Shown: positions 1 through 5,318 of the stretch, piece after piece
Position numbering within the stretch: position 1 is the first letter of the stretch
Layout of the letters: each line of letters opens with the position of its first letter
NCBI GenBank assembly: GCA_002409975.1
Contig: DHOO01000125.1
Coordinates: forward strand, 21,101-29,350
Length of the DNA stretch: 8,250 nt
Origin: Firmicutes bacterium UBA5388
GTDB taxonomy: Bacteria; Bacillota; UBA4882; UBA10575
Reading direction: 5' to 3'
Position numbers and translations under genes: made by a program
Notes under the pieces: model-generated
Databases searched by the model: none
What the model saw: the letters and a program-made list of their open reading frames with translations, nothing else
Told to the model about the DNA's origin: nothing

Positions 1-548
1 ACAAAGTGCCCGGCTCCATTCTCGCCGACCCAATCACAACAAGGACTGCCATCTTCCACTTTAGCGGCAATCGCCTGTAGAACCGGTTTAACATGAGGCC
101 AAGCCGCCGGAGAACCACCAGGCATTAAGCTTGGTCCAAGCAGGGCGCCCTCTTCACCGCCAGAAACGCCAGTACCGATGTATAATAGGCCTTTCTCCTC
201 CACATATTTCGTACGGCGAATGGTATCCGGAAAATGAGAGTTTCCACCATCAATGATGATATCTCCAGGTTCCAGAAGTGGGAGTAGTAATTCAATAAAA
301 TCATCAACTGGTCGACCGGCTTTCACCATCAACATAACTTTGCGGGGTTTTTTTAAGTTAGCAACTAGTTCTTGCAAGGAAAAGGCGCCAATAATATTTT
401 TACCCTTCGCCCGTCCTTCTACAAAGTTCGTTACTTTCTCCACCGTTCGGTTAAAAACCGCCACTGTAAAACCTTTACTTTCCATGTTCATGACAAGGTT
501 TTCACCCATTACCGCTAAACCGATGAGACCTAGATCCGCTTTTGCCAT
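1..548 (-). CDS. gnd: 6-phosphogluconate dehydrogenase, decarboxylating (N-terminal part, cut by window edge)
   Basis: This is the first 182 codons of an enzyme that oxidises and decarboxylates 6-phosphogluconate to ribulose 5-phosphate, producing NADPH in the cytoplasmic oxidative pentose phosphate pathway. The start is ATG at 548-546, preceded on the minus strand by GAGGAGGAGA. Visible landmarks are the Rossmann motif GLIGLAVMGENL (residues 7-18), NRT at 33-35 (the position that reads the NADP phosphate in the long-type family), VKAG at 74-77, GGNS at 100-103, and the substrate loop GVSGGEEGA at 126-134 followed by GPSLMPGG. The sequence stops at GAGHFV (177-182). In the family the next residue is the catalytic lysine, so this residue lies just outside the window. 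The N-terminus matches the long (about 470 residue) type rather than the short GntZ type. It lies 243 bases downstream of the LacI-type gene on the same strand, so co-transcription or co-regulation is possible but not shown. Confidence 0.96.
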   Translation of the reverse strand, partial: MAKADLGLIGLAVMGENLVMNMESKGFTVAVFNRTVEKVTNFVEGRAKGKNIIGAFSLQELVANLKKPRKVMLMVKAGRPVDDFIELLLPLLEPGDIIIDGGNSHFPDTIRRTKYVEEKGLLYIGTGVSGGEEGALLGPSLMPGGSPAAWPHVKPVLQAIAAKVEDGSPCCDWVGENGAGHF

Positions 549-791
549 TATCTTCTCCTCCTCATTTATGATTACCGGGGGGAAATTCCGCCCCAGTTTT
601 AAACAAATACAAATACCTATTACAACACTGTTATCTTAGGGAATTGCTTATTACCTCAAGGCTCCATTTAACCACAATCAGGGCGATTGCCTTTGGTCGT
701 TCACGCCGGCCTTTCGTGGTAAATTTTAAAATCAATCAATCAGGCAATTTCTTAATCTATTATGCCGCCTACAATCTGGAAACAAACTTCC
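549..791. other. Intergenic region between the LacI-type gene and gnd
   Basis: No convincing gene is present. Read on the minus strand, it holds two weak promoter-like candidates for gnd: TTGTGG-18-TAATAA and, nearer the gene, TTGTAA-17-TTAAAA. Neither is strong. A G/C-rich element at about 577-595 (GGGGCGG and CCCCCC around AATTT) could fold as a small hairpin in the gnd leader about 30 bases before its start. AATCAGG occurs twice (around 676 and 738). I see no cre/LacI-type operator and no good terminator after the regulator gene. Confidence 0.35.
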
Positions 792-1790
792 TTATTTTGA
801 AGATAAATTCGTACTCTCTCTTACCAATAGCGACGGTGTTAAGACAATCTTTTTCGATACTTGTTTATGCTGAAGAGTATCAACCAGTAGTTCCCCCGCT
901 TGTCGAGCCATAGCGGCCGCCATATTATCCACTGAGGTTAAAGTTGGAGTTGCTGTTTGAGCAAGAATTGAATTGTTATACCCAATAAAACCTACATCAT
1001 CCGGAATTTTACGGCCTAATCCTGTAAACGCTTTCATTGCTCCGATCGCAATCAAATCCTCTCCGCAAATAACTGCCGATACTTTCCTGTTGTCAGCCAC
1101 TAACTGCTCACTACCTTTTATTCCACCTTCCAAATCGCGTGAAACTTCAATTATATTAGTTTCATTAAGACCGTTTTCCTTCATCCCTAAGACAAAACCT
1201 TCCAGTTTAGCCAGTCCACTGGCGCTCTTGGTATCTGTAAAGTAATAAATATCTTTCCGTCCTTGATTAACTAGATAATTAACGGCCTCTTTTACTCCGT
1301 AGGCATCATCACAAAGCACCGAATAGATATTATCCCCTTCTAAAAAGCTGTTAACTAAAATCACAGGCACGTTTTTGCTAGCTTCTAAGATATGTTTATT
1401 TCCAGAACGTTCTTTAAAAACCGACCCCACTAAAATAAGCCCATCTACTTGTTTTTCCAACATCACAAGGAGGTATTTCTTTTTTTCCCCTAATTCACCG
1501 CCGGTATTCGATAAGATCACATTATAACCAAGATCAGTAAATTGTCGTTCGATCGTATAAATAATATTCGAAAAATAAAGATCTCTAATATCTACCGTCA
1601 ATACGCCAATGGTTTTCATGGAGTTGACAACAAGACCCCTAGCAACTGCATTAGCGACGAAATTAGTCTGCTCTAGTATTTTTTGCACTTTCAACCTGGT
1701 CTCGATTTTAACCTTCTCTGGTTGATTAATCACCCGAGAAACAGTGGCAATCGAGACTCCAGCCAAATCCGCGATATCCTGCATCTTCAT
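792..1790 (-). CDS. LacI/GalR-family transcriptional repressor
   Basis: A 332-residue DNA-binding sugar-responsive regulator of normal family length. Residues 3-22 form the helix-turn-helix (IADLAGVSIATVSRVIN), and the hinge helix includes NAVARGL at 47-53. From about residue 60 there is a periplasmic-binding-protein-like effector domain with the usual signatures: IGVLTVDI (61-68), DGLILVGS (116-123), PDDVGFIGYNN (263-273), TPTLTSVDN (281-289) and a C-terminal LLVREST (321-327). ATG at 1790 is chosen because GAGGTGA lies just upstream; a second Met at codon 3 is a weaker alternative. Its promoter and an overlapping operator lie directly upstream, indicating autoregulation. The effector cannot be read from the sequence. 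Neighbouring 6PGDH and a dead sugar-symporter fragment suggest a role in sugar or sugar-acid use. CcpA identity is not supported: the flanking genes point to a local regulator, although the operator resembles a cre site. Confidence 0.95.
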   Translation of the reverse strand: MKMQDIADLAGVSIATVSRVINQPEKVKIETRLKVQKILEQTNFVANAVARGLVVNSMKTIGVLTVDIRDLYFSNIIYTIERQFTDLGYNVILSNTGGELGEKKKYLLVMLEKQVDGLILVGSVFKERSGNKHILEASKNVPVILVNSFLEGDNIYSVLCDDAYGVKEAVNYLVNQGRKDIYYFTDTKSASGLAKLEGFVLGMKENGLNETNIIEVSRDLEGGIKGSEQLVADNRKVSAVICGEDLIAIGAMKAFTGLGRKIPDDVGFIGYNNSILAQTATPTLTSVDNMAAAMARQAGELLVDTLQHKQVSKKIVLTPSLLVRESTNLSSK

Positions 1791-1837
1791 GTTTTCACCT
1801 CATGGACAGTTCGCCAGGGTTAAGCGGTTAGTCAGTC

Positions 1838-1851
1838 TGTAAACGCTTACA
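1838..1851. promoter_or_regulatory. LacI-family operator (cre-like near-palindrome)
   Basis: TGTAAACGCTTACA is a 14-base near-palindrome around a central CG, the hallmark of LacI/GalR operators. Both strands fit the general cre consensus TGWNANCGNTNWCA. It begins six bases downstream of the -10 box of the regulator's promoter, so a bound dimer would sit over the transcription start. The simplest reading is autorepression by the adjacent LacI-type protein; a CcpA-like protein could also bind. Confidence 0.82.
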
Positions 1852-1856
1852 TTAAT

Positions 1857-1885
1857 AGTATAATCCTTTTTCTCTTTTTAATCAA
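1857..1885 (-). promoter_or_regulatory. Sigma-70-type promoter of the LacI-type gene
   Basis: On the minus strand this reads TTGATT (1885-1880), a 17-base spacer and TATACT (1862-1857). Spacing is ideal and both boxes are close to consensus. The predicted start falls at about 1850, within the operator, leaving a leader of about 60 bases before the ATG at 1790. Confidence 0.78.
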
Positions 1886-1953
1886 GAGATAAAGCTTAAT
1901 TTGTGTAGTTATTCTATGATAATGATTTGCTTACAAAAACAAAATTCCATTCA

Positions 1954-2027
1954 CGATCATTTTATATCGGCTTTCTAAAGTTCAATTTCGGTCGAAATAC
2001 GGCTTCCCAGTCAATATGTCATCCTGA
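1954..2027 (+). repeat. Dispersed 74-base repeat, copy 1
   Basis: This stretch aligns over its full length with the reverse complement of 4916-4989 at about three-quarters identity by hand alignment, with two single-base gaps. The best-kept blocks are CGATCA, CTTTCTAAA, GGTCGAAA, GGCTTCC and AATAT, at nearly identical spacing. Weaker similarity may continue downstream (TACAATT at about 2043) after a gap. It lies outside any open gene, about 255 bases before the symporter remnant and pointing toward it. It could be a diverged mobile repeat, a duplicated promoter region or a shared regulator site. Confidence 0.6.
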
Positions 2028-2236
2028 CATTTGATTGACTTTACAATTCCATATATTAAAGCCGCATTTCTCCCTCAATCTCACCAAGAAAATCTGATAA
2101 AAATTTAATTTTTACTTCATTATGCTTTTTGCGGTCTAATCCTAATCATGTCACCTTAAGATTTTTCTACGTCACTGGTATGAAACTGACAAATTAATGG
2201 AAAAGCAGAAAATACCCAGCTTTTGGAGAATCTCTT

Positions 2237-2242
2237 TATAAT
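2237..2242 (+). promoter_or_regulatory. Possible -10 box of the decayed symporter gene
   Basis: TATAAT lies 41 bases before the ATG at 2284, but the bases 16-18 positions upstream (around ACCCAG) do not form a recognisable -35. It may be a relic promoter or need an activator. In AT-rich DNA a chance match is also possible. Confidence 0.3.
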
Positions 2243-2283
2243 CGAGCATAGAGTCTAAATTTGTAGCAAGGAGAACATTAGAC

Positions 2284-2424
2284 ATGACCGGAAAACCGCT
2301 GCTTTTTTCGGAAAAACTATGTTATGGGCTTACCGATTTAAGTTTTAGTATCGCTTAAACGATTCAATCTTTCTTTTTGCTTATCTTTCTAACCGATGTC
2401 CTAGTGGGCATATCAATATATTAA
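2284..2424 (+). pseudogene. N-terminal remnant of a GPH/MelB-type sugar:cation symporter
   Basis: The reading frame starts at an ATG with a good Shine-Dalgarno sequence (AAGGAGA) and gives 24 residues including SEKLCYGLTDLSFSIA. A TAA stop follows at 2356-2358. The same frame then continues with TIQSFFLLIFLTDVLVGIS before a second stop at 2422-2424. The pattern EK-x-x-YGL-x-D followed by a hydrophobic stretch and FFLLIFLTDV is how proteins of the glycoside-pentoside-hexuronide symporter family begin (EKlgYGlgD ... fllfFyTDV). The first stop could come from one change, TTA to TAA. Nothing after 2424 looks like the rest of the roughly 450-residue transporter, so the gene is both interrupted and cut short. 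Family assignment rests on about 45 residues. A genuine 24-residue peptide gene is the alternative, but it would not explain the homology-like continuation past the stop. Confidence 0.62.
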
Positions 2425-2438
2425 TCTGAATTCGTGAC

Positions 2439-2497
2439 ATCTATAGACACCAAGGGAAACCGTGAAAGCTTGCGATAGCGTTTCCCCTGGTATAGAT
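2439..2497. repeat. Long imperfect inverted repeat (hairpin)
   Basis: Left-arm blocks ATCTATA (2439-2445), CCA (2450-2452) and GGGAAAC (2454-2460) are matched in order by GTTTCCC (2480-2486), TGG (2488-2490) and TATAGAT (2491-2497). The left arm has an extra GACA and there is one mismatch. The 19-base centre can form a further small GCT/AGC stem. No T-run follows on either strand, so it is not an ordinary terminator. It lies just past the point where the symporter homology ends, so it may mark a deletion junction or a small element end. Confidence 0.55.
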
Positions 2498-2572
2498 TGA
2501 TTAGTTACGAAATCAGATATGTGGTTAAATCGTAAATAATTGAATTATGCAATTCCTTAATAACCCTATAAC

Positions 2573-2601
2573 CAAAAATGGGCGCCTAAAGTGGCGCCCA
2601 T
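2573..2601 (-). terminator. Intrinsic terminator downstream of prc, likely bidirectional
   Basis: ATGGGCGCC (2578-2586) and GGCGCCCAT (2593-2601) form a perfect nine-pair stem with a six-base loop. On the minus strand it begins ten bases after the protease stop codon and is followed by TTTTT. On the plus strand it is followed by TTCC and then six T, so it could also stop rightward transcripts coming from the symporter remnant. Confidence 0.9.
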
Positions 2602-2611
2602 TCCTTTTTTA

Positions 2612-4762
2612 TTACGCTGCTTCAGCAAGCTTACCGGCAGCAATCATATCATTTAAAATCTGAATCGTTTCTTCCAAATAAATATCGGAACCGACCTGTT
2701 TTAACCATTCCTGGGTCCTCTCTTCCCGACCTGTCTCCTTGGCCCCGGTCGTGTCTAAAGCCCTAAATTTATAGCCTCGTTCCTCCGGTTTTAAGGCATC
2801 CAGTTTTTGGGCCTCTAACTGAAGCATCCGCTGTTTTTCTAAGAATTCATCAAGTTTCAATGGTTGAGTGCTCTGCTCTTTTTGCTGCCTAACCTGTTCA
2901 ATATTTTTTTCGACCAAAGTAAAGTTTGGATTAGCCTCGATCCGCTGTAAACTTCGGTTTTTAAGTTCTTCCAACTTCCAGGCTTGCCGCTCCCACTTTT
3001 TATATGATAAGGAGCTAATCTTGTCCCAAGGCATTGCATAGTCAAGAGTCTTCTCTCCTATATCCAAGTAAGCATAAGGGTCAGGGAGCACTAGATCAGA
3101 GAGAACCCCCTTATATTGCGTGGAATCGCCATTTATCCGGTAGAATTTTTCGACAGTTAGTTTTAAGGAGCCCAAAGGTTTGTACCCTGGTGAGCGAGGG
3201 TAAAGGTAATCAAGGAGAAAATCAAGATCTACCATTTCTTGGACCGAACCCTTACCAAAAGAACTGGGGCTACCCACTATCACCGCCCGGCCATAGTCTT
3301 GGAGGGCAGCAGCCAAAATCTCTGAAGCGGAAGCACTTAAGGAATTAATCATCACCACTAATGGCCCACTGTATACTACCGATGAATCAGGATCATTAAG
3401 CGCTTTAATCCTTCCCTGTTTATTTTTAACCTGCACGATCGGACCAGATTTTATAAAAAGACCCGCCATCTTCACCGCATCATCAAGAGCTCCTCCGCCA
3501 TTATTTCTAAGGTCAAGAATAACCCCTTCTACTTTCTCTTTCTTTAACTTCTCAAGCTCAATGCGAACATCCTCAGAAGAGGTCCTTCCCTTAGCATTAT
3601 CAAAATCATGATAAAACGAAGGCAGAGAAATATAACCCATTTTCTTTCCGGTTTTACCCGTATTAATTATTAGTGATTTGGCATAAGTCTCTTCAATGAT
3701 CACTACATCGCGAATAATAGAAATAACCTCAATCTGTCCTTCCGGCTTTTTAACGGTCAACCTTACTTCAGTGCCTTTTTTACCGCGAATTAACTTCACC
3801 GCTTCATCGACCGGCATATTAGTCACATCAACCGGCTCCTCATCCCGTTGAGCCACCTTAAGAATCAAGTCGCCGGCTTTTAATTGCCCCTGTCGCCAAG
3901 AAGGCCCGCCTGGCACAATGCTAACCACCTTAATATAGTCACCATCTTCTTGTAAAGTAGCGCCGATCCCTTCAAGCATTCCAGTCATCTCTATATCAAA
4001 ATCCTCTTTGACCTTCGGTGGAAAATAATTAGTATGAGGATCAAAGCTACTAGTTAAGGCATTGATATATCTACTAAAACGATCTTCTGTTTTTTCCTGG
4101 AGCATCCGCTCGAAAGTTCTTTTCAGGTCTTTACTTACTTTCTCCCGCGCCTTACTTTCAAGCTGAGGCTGGAAGGGTTTTTGCATGATCGCAGTAAACT
4201 TTTTCCCCAGTTCCGCATCTTGTTCCCCTTGTTCCAGCAGCAGATCCATATAAACCCCCAAGGTTTGATATTTTACAATCTTGCGCCATAAGTCTTTTAG
4301 TTCTTGACTATCCTTGGGATAAGCTCGTTTTTCGGCATCCACTTCTAAATATTCATCTTCGACAAAAGTAAAAGGGTTCGTTAAAATTTCCTCAGTATAG
4401 GTTTTAACTTCAAGGATCCGCTTTTTCAGAAGATCTCCTGACACATTAAAAAACTCATTCGAGCCATAGCTAATTTCATCATCAAGCTTAAATTTATACT
4501 GCTCTAACTCTTCTAAGTCAGTCTCGGTAAAAAAGCGCTTATTGTAATCAAGGTTTTTTAGATATAGAGTAAAGGTTTTCTCCGACAACTGATCACCTTG
4601 TTTAAGAGGGGAATAATGCCAAGTGTTTAAGGAACTCATAATCAGCTGAGTCAGAGCCTGCTCCTTACTAATCTCCTGTCCAGCTAAAGTAGTAGTGAGT
4701 AACAGTAAAATCAAAACAATTCCTAAAGTTGTTGGTAACAAGCGAACAGCCAGGCGTTTCAT
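2612..4762 (-). CDS. prc: Carboxy-terminal processing (tail-specific) protease, Prc/Tsp long type, family S41
   Basis: A 716-residue secreted serine protease that cuts proteins from exposed C-terminal ends, expected outside the cytoplasmic membrane. Residues 1-28 are a signal peptide: basic MKR, then a long Leu-rich core ending TLAG, with no lipobox Cys. Residues about 30-240 match the helical N-terminal domain of Tsp (LKNLDYNKRFFTETD at 68-82; SFDPHTNYFPP at 239-249). A PDZ domain covers about 250-345 (GIGATL; AGDLILKV). The S41 core follows, with GVILDLRNNGGG (413-424). The Ser-Lys dyad is S478 in SLSASASEI and K504 in SFGKGSVQ, one residue further apart than in E. coli Prc. The charged C-terminal region (about 580-716) fits the family's C-terminal domain. 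The length is near that of E. coli Prc (682) and much longer than the CtpA type usual in Firmicutes. ATG at 4762 follows AAGGGGAT. The gene stands alone, with its own terminator. Confidence 0.95.
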   Translation of the reverse strand: MKRLAVRLLPTTLGIVLILLLLTTTLAGQEISKEQALTQLIMSSLNTWHYSPLKQGDQLSEKTFTLYLKNLDYNKRFFTETDLEELEQYKFKLDDEISYGSNEFFNVSGDLLKKRILEVKTYTEEILTNPFTFVEDEYLEVDAEKRAYPKDSQELKDLWRKIVKYQTLGVYMDLLLEQGEQDAELGKKFTAIMQKPFQPQLESKAREKVSKDLKRTFERMLQEKTEDRFSRYINALTSSFDPHTNYFPPKVKEDFDIEMTGMLEGIGATLQEDGDYIKVVSIVPGGPSWRQGQLKAGDLILKVAQRDEEPVDVTNMPVDEAVKLIRGKKGTEVRLTVKKPEGQIEVISIIRDVVIIEETYAKSLIINTGKTGKKMGYISLPSFYHDFDNAKGRTSSEDVRIELEKLKKEKVEGVILDLRNNGGGALDDAVKMAGLFIKSGPIVQVKNKQGRIKALNDPDSSVVYSGPLVVMINSLSASASEILAAALQDYGRAVIVGSPSSFGKGSVQEMVDLDFLLDYLYPRSPGYKPLGSLKLTVEKFYRINGDSTQYKGVLSDLVLPDPYAYLDIGEKTLDYAMPWDKISSLSYKKWERQAWKLEELKNRSLQRIEANPNFTLVEKNIEQVRQQKEQSTQPLKLDEFLEKQRMLQLEAQKLDALKPEERGYKFRALDTTGAKETGREERTQEWLKQVGSDIYLEETIQILNDMIAAGKLAEAA

Positions 4763-5139
4763 CTTTTATCCCCTTATTCTTTAAATTACGGTCTTTTCTT
4801 TGTAAAAAGATCGAGCAATTCTAGTTTAGATATAATAATTATGATTAGCCATAAAAAACATAAATCTTTTCGCGCTAACATAAAAATCAAGCTAATTTAT
4901 ACAGTAATTGTATATTCAGATTTGAGATATTAATTTGGAAGCCGGTTTCGACCTCAATCAAATTTTAGAAAGTCAACAAAAATTGATCGATCATTGAACA
5001 TTGAAAATTAAATATTACTTTTATAAGTAACCATAATTATAATCAAACCTAATAATATCAAAGTAATAAATGAACGTCAACTTAAAAAATAGCGCCATAA
5101 AAGGTCGAAAAGGCTAAACATAACCACAAAGATCCTCTC
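4763..5139. other. AT-rich intergenic region between divergent prc and pflBA
   Basis: No supported gene in about 375 bases. The prc end carries its Shine-Dalgarno (AAGGGGAT on the minus strand, about 4770-4777) and TATTAT/TATATC-type -10 candidates at about 4829-4838 without a convincing -35. The second copy of the 74-base repeat lies at 4916-4989. Open frames seen here on either strand lack ribosome sites and recognisable protein features. Confidence 0.4.
4916..4989 (-). repeat. Dispersed 74-base repeat, copy 2
   Basis: Read on the minus strand, this matches 1954-2027. CGATCA, CTTTCTAAA, GGTCGAAA, GGCTTCC, AATAT and CTGA are retained in order. It points toward prc, ending about 150 bases before the prc start, just as copy 1 points toward the symporter remnant. 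Its centre includes GAAACCGGCTTC, an imperfect palindrome that is less regular in copy 1. The conserved spacing argues against chance AT-rich similarity. Confidence 0.6.
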
Positions 5140-5168
5140 TTGACCAAAAAAGGATGATCAGCTATAAT
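5140..5168 (+). promoter_or_regulatory. Sigma-70-type promoter of the pflBA operon
   Basis: TTGACC (5140-5145), a 17-base spacer and a perfect TATAAT (5163-5168). Transcription should start at about 5175, giving a leader of about 145 bases that contains the whole riboswitch and its terminator before the pflB ATG at 5319. Confidence 0.87.
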
Positions 5169-5196
5169 TTTATATGATATTAAATCATTATTTTTA

Positions 5197-5268
5197 CCCC
5201 ATACAACTGGCGGAAAAGTGGAAAAGACCACTAGGGAGTATGGGAAAGATTCGCCGACCGCCTGGGCA
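5197..5268 (+). promoter_or_regulatory. ZTP riboswitch aptamer (pfl motif)
   Basis: The leader carries the conserved parts of the ZTP/ZMP-sensing pfl-motif RNA. Stem P1 pairs CCCATAC (5198-5204) with GTATGGG (5238-5244). Stem P2 pairs AGTGG (5217-5221) with CCACT (5228-5232). The signature ACTGGCGG lies between P1 and P2, and CTAGGGAG follows P2. The 3' block CCGCCTGGGCA (5258-5268) is nearly invariant in this class. A pseudoknot is available between GGCGG (5209-5213) and CCGCC (5258-5262). Ligand binding that holds the pseudoknot would take CCGCC away from the overlapping terminator, making this an ON switch. The class is named after pfl genes and is known to act on formate/formyl-folate and purine functions; here it precedes pflB itself. 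Confidence 0.93.
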
Positions 5269-5295
5269 CAATATGTCCGGGCGGTTTTTCTTTTT
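5257..5295 (+). terminator. Riboswitch-controlled intrinsic terminator
   Basis: ACCGCC-T-GGGCA (5257-5268) pairs with TGTCC-G-GGCGGT (5274-5285) to give twelve continuous pairs, including two G-U type, around the loop CAATA. T5-C-T5 follows immediately. The 5' arm is the conserved 3' block of the aptamer, so terminator and ligand-bound pseudoknot exclude each other. This places control at transcription elongation, before the pflB start. Confidence 0.92.
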
Positions 5296-5302
5296 CCGCC
5301 CG
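5278..5302 (+). other. Second, overlapping hairpin after the terminator
   Basis: CGGGCGG (5278-5284) is perfectly complementary to CCGCCCG (5296-5302), with the T-tract as an 11-base loop. It uses the terminator's 3' arm, so the two hairpins cannot coexist. It ends just before the pflB Shine-Dalgarno AGGAGG (5306-5311), which stays unpaired. It may stabilise the read-through RNA. Confidence 0.55.
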
Positions 5303-5318
5303 AAAAGGAGGAGAAACG

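Larger units (their letters stand above)
1886..2283. other. Gene-poor region between the LacI-type gene and the symporter remnant
   Basis: About 400 bases of AT-rich DNA with no supported intact gene. It contains one copy of the 74-base repeat (1954-2027). Near its right end TATAAT at 2237-2242 is a perfect -10 box on the plus strand, but I see no good -35 at the right distance. GCAAGGAGA (about 2267-2275) is a Shine-Dalgarno sequence nine bases before the ATG at 2284. These look like the old expression signals of the broken symporter gene. Confidence 0.45.

Noticed and set aside
577..605. Terminator upstream of gnd
   Set aside because: The G/C-rich hairpin has almost no loop in its best pairing, only four T follow on the plus strand, and no plus-strand transcript is expected to end there.
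253..639. 128-residue plus-strand open frame antisense to gnd
   Set aside because: It is the reverse complement of a clearly conserved 6-phosphogluconate dehydrogenase; its translation resembles no protein family I know.
644..913. 89-residue plus-strand open frame overlapping the end of the LacI-type gene
   Set aside because: No Shine-Dalgarno sequence, low-complexity translation, and it overlaps a well-supported gene on the other strand.
2284..2358. Functional 24-residue leader peptide
   Set aside because: The reading continues past the stop with transporter-like sequence (FFLLIFLTDV), better explained by a broken symporter gene; there is no attenuator or gene directly downstream for a leader to control.
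2908..2917. TTTCGACC within prc as a repeat core
   Set aside because: Only the octamer matches and it lies in conserved coding sequence.
5103..5115. Possible third copy of the repeat (GGTCGAAAAGGCT)
   Set aside because: Only the octamer GGTCGAAA and a partial GGCT match; flanking blocks are absent, and an octamer match by chance is plausible in a window this size.
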